A stretch of DNA of 64,000 nucleotides, from positions 2,976,001 through 3,040,000 of the forward strand of contig NC_089553.1 of assembly GCF_040115645.1 (NCBI RefSeq), given 5' to 3'. Made by a program: the position numbers and the translations under genes. Of this stretch, positions 49,186 to 61,569 are shown one piece after another. Each line of letters begins with the position of its first letter. The stretch's first letter is position 1. Under the pieces are notes generated by a model. The model did no database searches. It worked only from the letters and a program-made list of their open reading frames with translations, and was not told where the DNA came from. Source of the stretch: Euwallacea fornicatus (lineage: Eukaryota > Arthropoda > Insecta > Coleoptera > Curculionidae).

Positions 49186-49851
49186 GGTATCACCAGTTTA
49201 AGTCGGAATATTGCAATTGTGTGATTGGGAGAAGGGCCGCACAAGGCTTAACATGTTTCGGAAAAAGATCAACAAAGAAGTGGGCGGAGTCAGTCCAGCC
49301 GCTGTCTCCCCTTCGAGGTTTTTATTAGTGTCGATTTCGATGTCATCGCTGCGATGGAGTTTTTAACAAGTACCACAGCAAAGAGCACCAATGTAAATAA
49401 ATAAAAAAAAAACAAAAACAGCAACTCCTCACGTTAAAATCGAAATTTCTTGCATGATTCGCCTGCACTGGCCAATTTATTCAGTTTGTAATATTGTTCC
49501 ATTTCGTCTCGAGTTAGTGTTGATGGCTCAGTCTTGGAGCTACCAAAATATCATAAACAAATATCAACGATTTTGAGTCAACGACGTAACTAAGCTACGC
49601 TACAATGGGGAAATAAACAATAATCTATAAATAAGTAGAAATTCGAAACTAATTTAACCCATCACTAGAACTTACATCAGTAAAAGTTCGGAAACGGTGA
49701 GAGATCTGGCAAAACGCTGAATTGACTCCGCCCACTTCAACCGCTAATCTCTCAACCCACTTTGTTGGCCTCTGTTGGAGCCACATTAAACCTAATGCGC
49801 TCCTTCTCCCACCTGCACAATTCCTATTTTCCGACTTGAGTTAGTGATAAC
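49186..49851. mobile_element. 666-bp inverted-repeat element (copy 2)
   Basis: Same family as 29297-30022: GTATCACCAGTTTAAGTCGG on the left, inverted copy GTTATCACTAACTCAAGTCGG-like on the right, and GTGGGCGGAGTCA / TGACTCCGCCCAC near the inner arm ends. No coding content. Confidence 0.8.
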
Positions 49852-51649
49852 TGTATAGTCATACATACATATATTGATTGTATAGAACTTATATATAAAC
49901 TACATATAACTTTTTCTCATATTGCAAATGGCAGCTTATGTGCTTAAACTAATCGAGAAATTATTCCTTAAGAACATTAAGATATTCTCCCTTCAGGGGA
50001 ATGAAACGGAATCCGCAAATTACGTGCAAATATTTATCTTGTTCATGAGATTTAATGCCATCCTGATATACACTGTTAATAGCGTGGATTTACTTTGGCG
50101 ATATCGGTATTTCAACCTATTAAAAAATCGTCGAGTGCAATAGAAATTTATTTTTGTAATGACACGAGAGAGATAGAATGAGCACGTCATTAAGAGGTAT
50201 TGAGGAAAGAAAAATAAATCCAATTTATTTTATCTCTCTTTTTAATATTCTGAGTAAAAATGTACGAACGACGATTGCGCGACGCTGGATGAACGCACTG
50301 GATTCGACGAGAGCAGTCAGTGACGGGGGCCGTTGCACTGATTTATATCTGAGCAAGCGAACCGCTCCAGTAATTTGGAAATTATTTGAAAATCGTATTA
50401 ACTGACCTGAGAATTTCGAAAATCTGCTTAAATATCGTCGGACATAAAATCTTTGACGACACATGAAATATCACGCCATCATCGTAGAATTTCATACGTG
50501 AAGTTTCGACTTTGCACCATCATCAACCTTTTTTTTAATGACATAAATATCTTAGTCATTGCTGGACGTCAAAATGCAGTTTCACCGCCTAGACCAATTC
50601 GATCCAGCTTTACGAATTCTGTAACTATTTAGTCCGCTAATAACGACGTGTAATCGTAATTATGTTGCGATTTGGAGGTTTCACGTATAAAATACTGTTT
50701 AAGTTCTTTTCGTTGTTTCCAAACTGAATGGAGCTCTACGAACACGCTGAAAAGCTACAGTGCAAGGGTCAATGCTGGTTTCCAATCTATTATTCGGGTA
50801 ATTATAACGGCCATTTTTCTTCCTAGTGATGTGCCGCCCAAAAGGCATCCCATTATACTTGAAATTTACAGGTTTCCAAGTTGAAATTAAAATTTCCTCC
50901 TTTGTGCAAACTTCTGCCGCTAATAAAACAGTGGACGACACCACAAGTTTTGAGGACTAGACGTCCCTAAGTTATATAGTAGAATTACTAATTAGCTCTT
51001 TTCACGAGGTGCAATTTGAAAACACTTCTGCGGGCTCCAAATTAAATTTTTACTCTGCCCGTGGAACGGGGGAATCTCTCGAGAACCAGACAAAGCAGCA
51101 CCGGACGACGCGAAGTGCCGCAAACGGCGACGGGGCGACGTATCACTCTCGCGGCGCGTCAATCACCAAAGATCCCATAAAGTTAGCATTCATTATTTCA
51201 TTCAGTTTGATAATGACGCATGAATGTAGTCTATTCATGGAAGTATTGTTGGAAATACGCGAGCGGCCTGTTTTCAAAATTCAAATTCGTGGAGAGTGAT
51301 TGAATCATGATCTGGAGTGGAAAGACAGATGATGATGTTTACTATCTACAACATGTCTATTTGAAAAGGAGTCACCTTCCATATTTCAATCCTCATAGCA
51401 ACTACGTAAATATGCAAACGTACGTCAATTTTATTTTCAAGAGGGGCACTCTTTAAGTCGATTTTCTATCAAATTACATGCAGTTTCTGACGGGGGTGGC
51501 ACCAACTATTAAGATCTTAAATGGGAAGGGGGTTGAGGTACAGCTCGTTTGGGTAGTCTTTCAAGTTCTTCAAATTACCTGTTTTTTTGTTTTCACTGAG
51601 GCGTTTTCAAATAGTCATTTTCGAACAGCCAACGAGTTTAGGTATCAAC
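49852..51649. other. Gene-free stretch with one GC-rich patch
   Basis: Mostly AT-rich. Positions about 51055-51165 are GC- and CpG-rich (GCAGCACCGGACGACGCGAA) and stand out from their surroundings; they lie in an open frame of 96 codons without recognisable similarity or clear splice sites. Confidence 0.4.
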
Positions 51650-52540
51650 TGGTAAAATGCTGTCCGTTATTTTCTAAACAGTAATAAATTCCGTTTTCTA
51701 ACTTCACGCTAACAATCACAAATACTTTTATCGGAGTTTCTTTACACGCAGCTGTAATTCTTTCCTTTTATTTTTCCAAATCGTGATGCTGCGTTTCATA
51801 AACAACAGATGATTATTTTGGTTTTGATTTGTTTATTCGTAATTGTATTTATTGAAATGTTCCATCTGCAGAAGAAACAGTAAGAATCAGGCCGGCTTAA
51901 AGGCAGGTGAGAGTGCTTTACAAGAAGATCCTCTTCATTCTCAACAAAACGGAGCTCGGTTAGAGAGCAGTTACCCGATAAGTCTCCTGGCAAACGGACG
52001 GGTCGAAAAAGTCCAATTGGGTGGCCTCCGCGATCGCCAGATTTAACACCTTTGGATTTTTTCCTCTGCATGTATCTTAAATCTGTTGTTTTTAAAACCC
52101 AACCTCAAGACTTAGAACTGTTAAAGAAAATAATAAGAAGCATTTGTGAACGTTAGCATGGAGTTTGAAAACAGACTTTATTACTGTTCAGAAGAGAATT
52201 GGGGGTATTTTGAACACTTAAAACATTAATAAGCAGTTTTTACACAATACAGTTGATATCCAAGCTTATATTCGGTTTGTATATGATTTTTCGCGAACTT
52301 CTCAAATTAAAAAAAAAATGAAAAATTTGGAAAGGTAATTGAAAAACCTTTGAAATGAGATACAACTCAACCCCTTTCCCATTTAATATTTAAGTGACTG
52401 TTTCCACCCCGGTAGAGGGTGCATGAAATTTAATAAAAAACTAACTTAGAGTGTTCCCCTTGAAAAAAAATCGATATGTTTTTGCATATTTACATATTTT
52501 CCAAAGGACCGTAATATCGAGGGTGATTATATAGGATGAT
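51650..52540 (+). pseudogene. IS630/mariner-type transposon remnant
   Basis: Resembles 23030-23990 over most of its length. Near 51990-52130, allowing frameshifts, it reads RPPRSPDLTPLDFFLCMYLK and SVVFKTQPQDLELL. Stops and frameshifts abolish coding. Confidence 0.65.
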
Positions 52541-52749
52541 TCATAACTATGGGGATCAAATCTCTAAGGATTTTTCAATGCGGTACTGGAAGACATTTGG
52601 GTGTAAGAATCCATGTCAAGAAATGTCTCCCTAAGGCGCTATGGCCTTGTGGTGGCATAAGACAGTTACGTGCAAAAATGTATTTTATTGAGTTATTTTT
52701 ATTTACTTCCAACTTAAAACTTCTTGAAAACACCCCATTAATCATTCGA

Positions 52750-52990
52750 CAGCAAACGTGGCTGCAACACGATGGTGTGCCTGCACGTTAATCCATTCAA
52801 CCCCGTTAGTATTTAGATCGTTCGTTCAGACAACATTGAATTGACAGAGATGGTCCAGTTTTGTGGCCCCTTAGGTCAACCGATCTGACACTTCTCGAAT
52901 TGTCTTTGTGGGGACGTATAAAGCCTTTAATTTGTAAAACGCCTGTGGAAACTGAGCAAGACTTGCCTGCAGGAAGTATTTGCGACGTTT
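52750..52990 (+). pseudogene. Second IS630/mariner-type transposase fragment
   Basis: Frameshifted plus-strand sequence contains WLQHDGVPAR, then IDRDGPVLWPLRSTDLTLLE, LSLWGRIKPLICKTPVETEQ. This covers the second and third catalytic regions. It differs from the neighbouring copy and so is a separate insertion or subfamily. Confidence 0.6.
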
Positions 52991-53032
52991 AAATGCGTTC
53001 TAGGCGATTATCGATTTTTTTTTAGAAACTGT

Positions 53033-53504
53033 ATACTGGGTGTTCACGTGAAAAGCACTACCGCCCCTCCAACTTTTGAATATATTGAAGTAGGAAAAAG
53101 CGCACAAACAAAAAGTGCTTGAAAGTTCGTGTAGCTTTTCAAGATGATTAACAGTTTCATACAGGGTGTTTAATAAACGCGTGCCAACCCAATATTGCAT
53201 TTTTTGAACGATGAAGCGTTATTTTGTTTTACATATTTAGGTTCTGCGTTTTATTCCGAATTCAACAATATTCATATTGAATTCCTGATAAAACGCACAA
53301 TTTAAATTTGTAAAAACGTAACACTTAATTGTTCAAAAAATGCAACATTGGGTTGGCGCACGTTTGTCAAACACCCCGTATAAAACTGCTGCCTATCTTG
53401 AAAAACTGTAAAAACTTTCAAGTACTTTTTGTTAGAATTTTTTTTCAATTTCAATATATTAAAAACTCGGAGGGGGGTGGGACTTTCCGCGTGGACACCC
53501 TGTA
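53033..53504. mobile_element. 472-bp element with nested inverted ends
   Basis: Outer arms: ACTGGGTGTTCACGTGAAAA on the left, ACAGGGTGTCCACGCGGAAA inverted on the right, continuing through an AAGTGCTTGAAAGTT-like segment on both sides. Inner ends: ACAGGGTGTTTAATAAACGC at 53161, inverted ACGGGGTGTTTGACAAACG at 53379. The inner arms include TGGGTTGGC and GTTACG-like words. The whole is close to a palindrome. Confidence 0.85.
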
Positions 53505-55689
53505 CAGCGTTTAAATTGGTTAGTTGAACGTTCAATTAAGGACGTCGTTTTGAACAATCACTGTACAAATGTATCAAAATGAAACGTACCAAAACTTTGT
53601 AAAACACATTTTTGCACATGACTGTCTTAAAGCATCATAAGGCTCTAACGCCTTAGTAAGGCATTCCCGGATGCGGGCCCTAACGCTCAAACGTATTCTA
53701 TCGTTGAACTTAGTAATCTCCAGAAGTTTCATCCCATAGTTCTGCAACATCCTGTATGAACCGAAACGTATATCTGCTGCGGGCTAAGTTTCGAGCAAGC
53801 CGAGTATGTGGTGGTACCGTAATTGTATGGCAGCGGAATGGGGCATTTCCACGTTTCGTGTACAGTTCCCTCCCTACATAATGAAGTCGTGCATTAACGA
53901 AGCATCGCGTGTGTAAGTGCGCCGTTAATGGCACCGTTAACAATAACCAAATTTAATGGGGAAAAGTTTGATGGTTTAAAGTTTGAATTTTTTTTTCGCA
54001 GTTTAAGTTTTATTGCTATTTTCGTCACTTGTGGTACAATACGCCCCCTTTCTGCAACTGTTCCATCGATCCGCCGCCGTGAGGACACACGACACAGAAC
54101 ATAATCAACTATATATATATTTTTTATCATTCTAATTCAGTATTTGACTGAAACTTCTAGTTATTTTCGATCTTTATAACTAGACAGAACGTTTCGTTAA
54201 CGGTCTTATTCCGATTGTAAAGGGCTTTCAACGCTCAAATTGAAAGCTGCATAACCCCGACGCGTACTGAAACGGAAGCAGGGACGCCGTTTACCTCCCA
54301 CGACGCATTGTTTAGGAATTCTATTCGGTTTCTGTTGTAGTTACCCATATTATTTAAATCGGAATTGTGCCAGCTGAAACGTAAAGTTTTCCAGAAATGG
54401 CACTACTTCGCTCCCCTTTTTCCTTGAAATTCCATTCAATTATGCTTCGAGCTTATGTTACTTTATTCCCTGCAACAGCCTTTAGAACCACCTGTTATTA
54501 GACGCCGGATATTTTTAGTAGTGCGAGGCGTGCAGTCTAAATTTCGCGTTTTACTGATATGTAAAATTCCAAAGATTCTTCCATAACTTCCTAAATTAGC
54601 GATCCGAAGGCTTGGAATTCTCCAAGCATGCCATTCGTTCCGCTATCAGATTCAATAGATTGCAGGATCCATATTGATTTGAAGGCAATCCCGCGTCTTC
54701 TATTAAGTGGTCCGTTGTCGTAAATCACCGTGATTATCTCATTAATTTTATTTGCGGTCTTGATTTGAGCAGCACGTTCGAGCAAAATTCGAGCATATAA
54801 AGACGAGATTTTCCATGTTGATTAATGCACTCGCAAACTTGTTATTTATTGTCATACACTCGCGGCTGGGAAAAAATTCCCCATTACCGCATCCATAATT
54901 GAGTAGTTTAAATTGGTTTCCAAGGCGATTTGGACTGTTAATCCTAATTGGGGTCTCACTCCACATCGGCCAGTTAAGATTTGACTAAGTTTACGCCGTA
55001 ATTGTCAGCTCTAGTTGGTGCATAAAACGATGCGAACGGCTAAGATAAGATATATCACTTTTAAAATATTTACTGCTCCTCCGGCATCTCCCTCGTTTAA
55101 ATTACGGATATCAAATTTTTATAAGTTTCCTTGTTTTCCCTTAGGAGATCAAATTGACATTTGGATGGAAAACGACGAACTGCTGGCCCGAGAAGACGTG
55201 TAAGTTAAGTTTTCTGTTGATTATTCACGCCTTTAAACGATCGTCACAAAGATTTATTTGAAAACTCGCGACCCCCATCGCCTTATAATTGCCCAATCAG
55301 ACGTCCGCCACGATGTACAGGAGGCCCGTTTAAAATAGTCGACCTGGAATATTTTTAGCGGAATTTTTTCCCTGGGAAAACCTCGGGACACGTCAATTTC
55401 AGTTTTAAAGCGGACGTTTTCAGATCATTAATTGGTAGGCGTAGAGTCATCCCCCTAAACGGGGTTGCAATCCCTTGAAGAATCTAAAATGGCATTGAGG
55501 GGTCAAGTGGCGCATAAAATTAATGGCATTTGAATTCTCTTTACGGGTGTGCTGAAAATTTTTTGCTCCGCCTTTAAATGTTGTCAAAAAACGTTTCAAA
55601 ACATCCGTGAAATAAATTTAAAAAAAAAAAAACAAATTTGAATGTTTTATTTAACGAAGCACTCAAATTGCGACACAGTTATTTCCATG
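53505..55689. other. Largely unique sequence with one possible exon
   Basis: Few transposon signatures. Apart from the possible exon at 55145-55199 no coding signal is recognised. May be intron or regulatory DNA of a gene whose other exons lie outside the window. Confidence 0.4.
55145..55199 (+). CDS. Possible orphan internal exon
   Basis: A 55-bp segment is framed by a strong acceptor (TTGTTTTCCCTTAG) and a strong donor (GTAAGT). In one frame it reads DQIDIWMENDELLARED, which looks like real protein; a second frame is also open. I do not recognise the domain. No companion exon was found, so it could belong to a long gene extending beyond the window or be a chance match. Confidence 0.3.
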
Positions 55690-56100
55690 CAATAATAAAG
55701 TTCTTACTTAACCTCTTCCCGAACATTTTGTAGAATTTCGGGAGTTATTTCACCACGAGCTGTCATTACCCCGTGCGAAGGCCTTCTAAAGAGGTAGATT
55801 TGGTTTTATAAACAACAGTTTTTAAATGACCCCATAATAAAAAGACCAATGATGTTAAATCAGGCGGTCTTGGAGGCCATTCACTGAAACCTTTTCCACC
55901 AATTCAGTGTTCGGGAAATTGTTGGTTGAAAAAGTTATGTACAGGAGCTGCGTAGTGTGGCGGAGCGCCGTCCTTTTGAAAAAATACATGATTCTCTCAG
56001 ATCTGATCGGCGTTTCCAACGATATCCATAACGCGAGGGTAGATGACGTCTTGCTGCAGACTGTGGTAAGATTCACCCGTCAGGTTATCAGGTAGAAAAA
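55690..56100 (-). pseudogene. IS630/mariner-type transposase fragment
   Basis: The minus strand reads MYFFQKDGAPPHYAAPVHNF, FNQQFPNTELVEKVS, then, after a frameshift, WPPRPPDLTSL-like sequence. QKDGAPPHY is the second catalytic Asp region. Several stops follow. Confidence 0.7.
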
Positions 56101-56455
56101 AGATCAACCAATACGATTTCCTAAAATCCCAATTCATACATCCAATTTTTCTGGATACAGTGAATGCTGTTCTCTTATAATTTGAGGATTCACATCACTC
56201 CAGTATCTGCAATTATGTTTGTTGATGAAACTGTTCAGAAAGAATATGCATTCGTCACACAAGCATGTAGAATATCAAAAATTGGGATTAATCAAAACGC
56301 TTTCATTCATCACTTCACAAATTTCGCTTATGGCGATCTGGATGATCTTCATTGAGCTCTTGAATAAGATGCAACTTATAGGGTTGAAAATGAAACTTTT
56401 TCAAGTGAGTTGGGTTTGTTGCGTAAGTTCAACGACTTGTATTTTTGTATGATCT

Positions 56456-57169
56456 ACAGGGTATTTCTGAATAGATGGTAAACAATTTAATGGGTAAATC
56501 GTAAGCCAATTTTAAAATGAAAAGTTCGTAGAGAGATGTATCCAAAAATGCTTCGGCTTCGAACAAAAGGGTGTTCAAAGTACCTTTGCGTTCTTACAAA
56601 CACTTCCAAAAAATATTGTATTTTGACAGTTTCAGGCGATTGACATCCAATAGTTGTCAAAATTGACAGCAAACAAATGCAGCAAAAATTCATGGCCAAC
56701 TTCACTAAGCGTTACTTTATTATTTAAATTGATTGACGTGAACGCCCCTGACTAATATCGCGAATATTACCTAAACCATCGATTTAAGCGACATTTCACA
56801 AGAGACTGAAAAGGGAGAAAACGCAATGCGGAATTCAGAAATTTGTCTGAAAGAATCAAAATATTAACAGAAAAATAATACGATAGATGCGAGCTCAAGG
56901 CCCATCAATCAATCATCGTTTATGAAATCGAAGTCCGAAAAATTTCCGTTTGTGGGAAACATACGATGTATGACAGGTACAATTTTTATTAAGTTCTGAT
57001 AACAAATGCACAAGTAATTAAAAAAAAACGAAAAAAAAAGTGTTTTTTTGACACCCCGTAGATCGAGGCCAATGTATTTTTGGACACAACTTTACATGAA
57101 ATTTTCGTCTTAAATACGACTCAGACTCACGCATTCATTTTTTTCCCATCTATTCAGAAACACCCTGTA
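56456..57169. mobile_element. 714-bp element with nested inverted ends
   Basis: Outer ends: ACAGGGTATTTCTGAATAGA on the left, inverted ACAGGGTGTTTCTGAATAGA on the right. Inner ends: AAGGGTGTTC at 56569, inverted ACGGGGTGTC at 57059. Between outer and inner ends both arms carry GT.TCCAAAAATGC/ACATTGGC-like sequence. No open frame of note. Confidence 0.85.
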
Positions 57170-59394
57170 TAATCCTCGTCAAATGGCATGACTTTGGAGA
57201 AATTGGAAAGAGGGAGTGACGAAATTTGTCACATGAAAGAGTTTCTGCTAAGACACCTCAAATGTCTCTCTTTTCACCTAAATTGAGAACTATATTCTTA
57301 TACGGTTAAATCGCCATAAGTAAACGACGGTTTGCGCAGAAAATCCTTCATGAAACTTGAAATTATCCTCGAGCGACTTGGTTTATCGCGGGGAATTTAA
57401 TCGCGTCAAAGCACAGATCACTCATAATTTTTCACATAACGTGAGCAACTCTTGTTCATTCATTCCCCGTAATGTAACTTTGATGGAGAGAAATCTACGT
57501 TTTAATTTCTCATTTGAAGTTGCCAAAAAATGCGTCAGGTGCAGAGCACCATTCTTTTGAGGATTCGAGAAACGATAAAACTTACTGCCTCACCGAAGTT
57601 AAAGAACACATGCGGAGTTAGCCTGCAATGAACACGTTACACATCAAACGATGAAGTGTTTTAGGGTGTAGTTTGAAAATTCGTTGCAAAACAAAGGAGC
57701 CAATTAATTTTCTTGTTAAAACCCGCATATCCATTACATTCCTACAAACATTCCTTTGTAAAATTGTAAAATGGCCGATAGCGTTATTGTTCGGGGGCCG
57801 CGTTAACGCTAATTGGCGTAACGTAAACGATAAACCAATCGAGAATTGGCGAATCAAGTTAAATCGAAACGTTCTCAATTTCGATCCGTACTTTCATCTG
57901 AAAATTTGTGGTGAGCTTTCGTCCATGTTTTTTGAGATACTCTATAATCCCTCCCCCCCCCTCCCCCTCCCCGCCCCACGAAACATACAAATTTGTTAGG
58001 CCTAGTTGCTCGTCAGGCTGCGACACAAACTCCCGGGACGCAGCACAGATAGGAAAATTCGATAAATTATAATGAAACTGACAATTTCTAACAGATAATT
58101 ATTACGCAAGGACAACGGGGTAAACATGGGCACATTGTAGTGAGTTTTACTTCCGAAACAGGCAGCCCAACTTTACCGCGCGAGTTTGTCGACCGATCGG
58201 GGCACATTGGTCGCTATTTCGTGTGTAGGCGGAACTCCTATTTCAGCACAAACGTTGCCGAAGAACACTCAGTATGAAAACCGCAAACGTCGCTCTCAAT
58301 TTCAACCAACAGTTCGCCTTTGGAAGTTTGAGACCCCGTTGCAGCCCACGTTTTATCGTTGTTGGCACAGACAAGCAAATATGCGATATGAATTATGCAT
58401 ATTCATCCCTCTTTTTTCATGCCAAAAATACCCCGCACGCCACGAAAAGTTCAGAACGCAAATTTCACGAGATTTACGGCCAGATCTCCCCGGTGTCACT
58501 TGCCTTAACGATCGATGAAATTTTAAAACCTTTTGGCCGAACCACGCCTCTGAAGTTTGAAAAGTTTTATTTTGCCTTTAGGTTTATAATATGGGCAAAA
58601 TTGGTCCCGTGCTGAAATGAATCTTTCACGACCTCTTCCCAGTCCTGCAGAAATTAGCGTTTGACAAACAGGTGTTTATGCGAAATCGATGAAAACACCA
58701 CAAGACCTTTAAATTAGATTCGGGAAGTTCAGGCGAATGATAATTTCCCTTGCGCGCCACTGTTCTGGCGACTTCCCTATGAGATTCAAACCAAACGGAA
58801 TTTCGCGCGACTTTCCGGTGAATATTTTCAATTTTCGCCACTGAGATATGGATCTTATAAAACTTTTTAAATTTCAGATCGGGAGCTACTAAACTTTCCA
58901 TGAAGAACAGTCGACGAAAAAACGTATTTTTGTGCTTACGCGGGTGCCTTATTGCTTATTTATTAAAATGGAGGCCGACGAAAAGACGTTTTGGGGCTTG
59001 ATTTCTTCCTATGAATATTTCAAATAACATTGAAAAGTTAGGCATTCGCTTAGGAACACTATTTTCGTTGCGGTGTTTCGACAAATCTGCGAAACTGTGA
59101 GCAAACAAATTGTTTTTTAGGTCAAAAAGCCCCCAGAGGCATCCGTTCTTTTCGAACAACATGCCGCTTTCCCCGTGAAAGAAACTTCCAAGCTCGGTGT
59201 TATTAAGTTTAAGCCTTAATCAAAAGTTGCGTGAAGGATGAAACAGTTTAGCTGGCGATTATTTGCGCTCCTCTACAAAAGCTACCGCGTCGCAAAAGAT
59301 AAAAAAATCAAATTTGACGTCCTACAGTAAATGCCGTGACAACATACTTGCGTGCCCGCCTTTGTGCCGATGGAGCGCAACGAAAGTGCGGGAG
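57170..59394. other. Unique AT-rich sequence, nothing recognised
   Basis: No transposon ends, no splice-supported exons and no recognisable protein on either strand. A C-run of about 30 bp lies at 57947-57976. Open frames of 108-113 codons at 57673-58615 have no recognised similarity. Confidence 0.4.
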
Positions 59395-59660
59395 AAAAAA
59401 GCGGAAAAAAAAGTGGAAGGAAATAGCGGAGAAAGAAAAGGTGGAGGAAAAAAGTGGAAAAAAAAAGTGGAAGAAACGAAGTGGAAGAAAAAAAATCGAA
59501 GGATGAAATAATAATAAAGAAAAAAGTGTAGGAGAAAAAAGTGGAGAAAGGAAAAGTGGAAGAAAAAAAGTAGAAGAGAAAAAAATTGTAGGATGAAATT
59601 AATAATGAAGAAAAAAATTTAGGAGGTAAAAGAAAAGAAAAAAAATGGAAAAAAAAATAT
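59395..59660. repeat. Purine-rich minisatellite, left block
   Basis: Repeats of forms of GAAAAAAGTGGAAG with GTAGGATGAAATAATAAT segments. Almost no pyrimidines apart from T; continues in a second block at 59930. Confidence 0.85.
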
Positions 59661-59929
59661 TAGATATATGTATTTCGCCAGTCCATATCCAAAAAGGAAT
59701 AAATAATAATATTAGGTTTAATTTTATGAAGTAAACGTCTGGACTCATTAAGAATAAATAAGACTAGAAAAAATAAACAAAAAAAAGGGGAAATAGGAGA
59801 TACAGCACCACATAGGAAAGGAATCATTAGTTAGTCTTTGCATGGATCTTGCCCATGCAATACAAAAATAAAATAGTGCTCCAGCTTGTATTAACAACTT
59901 GTGCTGTGTTTTATTAACCACTCATTTTC

Positions 59930-60215
59930 CTTCCTTATCCAAGAGAAAAAAAAATGGAAGAGAAAAAAATCGTAGGATGAAATAATAATGAAAAAAAAAG
60001 TGGAAAAAAGAAAAGTGGAAGAGAAAAAAATCGTAAGATGAAATAAGAATGAAGAAAAAAGTGGAAGAGAAAAAAAGTGGAACAGAAAAAAATCGTAAGA
60101 TGAAATAAGAATGAAGAAAAAAGTGGAAGAGAAAAAAAGTGGAACAGAAAAAAATTGTAGGACGAAATAATAATGAAGAAAAAAGTGTAAAAAAAAATAG
60201 TGGAAGAGAAAAAAA
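59930..60215. repeat. Purine-rich minisatellite, right block
   Basis: Two to three nearly identical units of about 64 bp (GTGGAAGAGAAAAAAAGTGG, then ATCGTAAGATGAAATAAGAA) plus diverged ones. It is separated from the left block by about 270 bp of unrelated sequence. The reverse strand gives spurious Phe/Ser-rich frames. Confidence 0.9.
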
Positions 60216-61569
60216 CTGCACAACTCTGTGTCCGAACTAAAATACTTAAATGAGATTAAAGAAAAGATAACATCTGCTTTTCATACTCCCCACGCAATAT
60301 TCCCGCAAATTTCCAGGACAATATCTAAATTAAAGCCCCGAGGGTGGAAATTACTGGCCTCACAACCATTTTTACAGTCCCCTCATCCGGTTGGGAGTAA
60401 CGTTAAACTCCAAAAGCATGAATTTCATTTTGGGAGAATCTTATACATATATAAAGCATAAAATTTTAGGTTGTAGCAAGGCTGCGTGAATAAGATTAAA
60501 ATATTAGTGCATGCTTTAGCTCGTTTTTTTCAAAACGTGCCCTTTTCTCATCTTTTTCGCTCGTGTTTCGTTGTAAACCGTTTCTTCCATAGACCACGAT
60601 TGGATAAATTCATATGATAATTAAGTTTCGGTGCCCGCAAACAATACTTAACGCTAATATACGTAAAAGCAGTGGCGTATTGTTGGACATTTAGGCCTGA
60701 CAAAATTCTGAAATTAAATTTACGATATGCGACTAACGTACTCCTTTGACTTTCACGGGAATTACATTGAGAAAATGCGACGTCGTGGAAACCATGCGAC
60801 TTACGCTGAGATATGGGGCCCATGGAGCAGTGACGTAACATACGTCGCTCGTTGCTCGAGGATTGACTAAAAATTGGATAATTCGCAGCTGATCGTTACA
60901 AAAGCGGCTCGCACGCCTCTCATTTGCGTCTCTATATGTGTTTTCTCTACAAAATGCAAATCCCGTAAAAAAACTCATTAGGAAATGCAATTTTGTGTAA
61001 CTCGTATCATATTGCGGGGCCTCGGTTTGCTTGTCTCGCAGAATCCCACTCGTTATACGAAAAAATGTATTTCCTAACTGGTTACATAAATAGGTATTTC
61101 CATATAAAGAGATTTTGCATACACATCTCTTACATTTACAATAAACTCATATAGGAGCTAGGCAACCACTTGTAGGTTCGAGATCGATACCATCGTGCCA
61201 ACTAGACACACAGCTTCAAAGTAATTCATTTGCATGACTGAATAAAGCGGCGATTTAGATAAGTAAACTTCTAGTTTGTTGAGATTGAAGCTTTCCTAGA
61301 AAATACGCTTCTGCTTATAGGTGAAAGAGCGAATTTTGATCATCAATAAAACTATGTTTACCAGATCCACACAAATGTATTTTCAAAGGGCCTCACTCAA
61401 ATAACACCCCGTAAATTACGGAGATAGGGACCGTGCAATAATAGATGACTTTAGGGCGTATTAAGGAGGGAAGCGAACGTGCTATTTGAGTTTTGAGTTT
61501 GTTATGCGGTTCCTTAACTGTGTTGTGTCCTTCGTTACAAACTAAATAACTGAAACCATGTTGGTTGGT
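60216..61569. other. AT-rich DNA, nothing recognised
   Basis: No gene, splice-supported exon or clear repeat identified on either strand. Confidence 0.4.

Noticed and set aside
58186..58615. Overlapping open frames of 110 and 113 codons
   Set aside because: Two frames are open over the same DNA, neither shows known motifs, and there is no sign of splicing.
59891..60223. Phe/Ser-rich minus-strand frames of about 100-110 codons
   Set aside because: They are translations of the purine-rich minisatellite.
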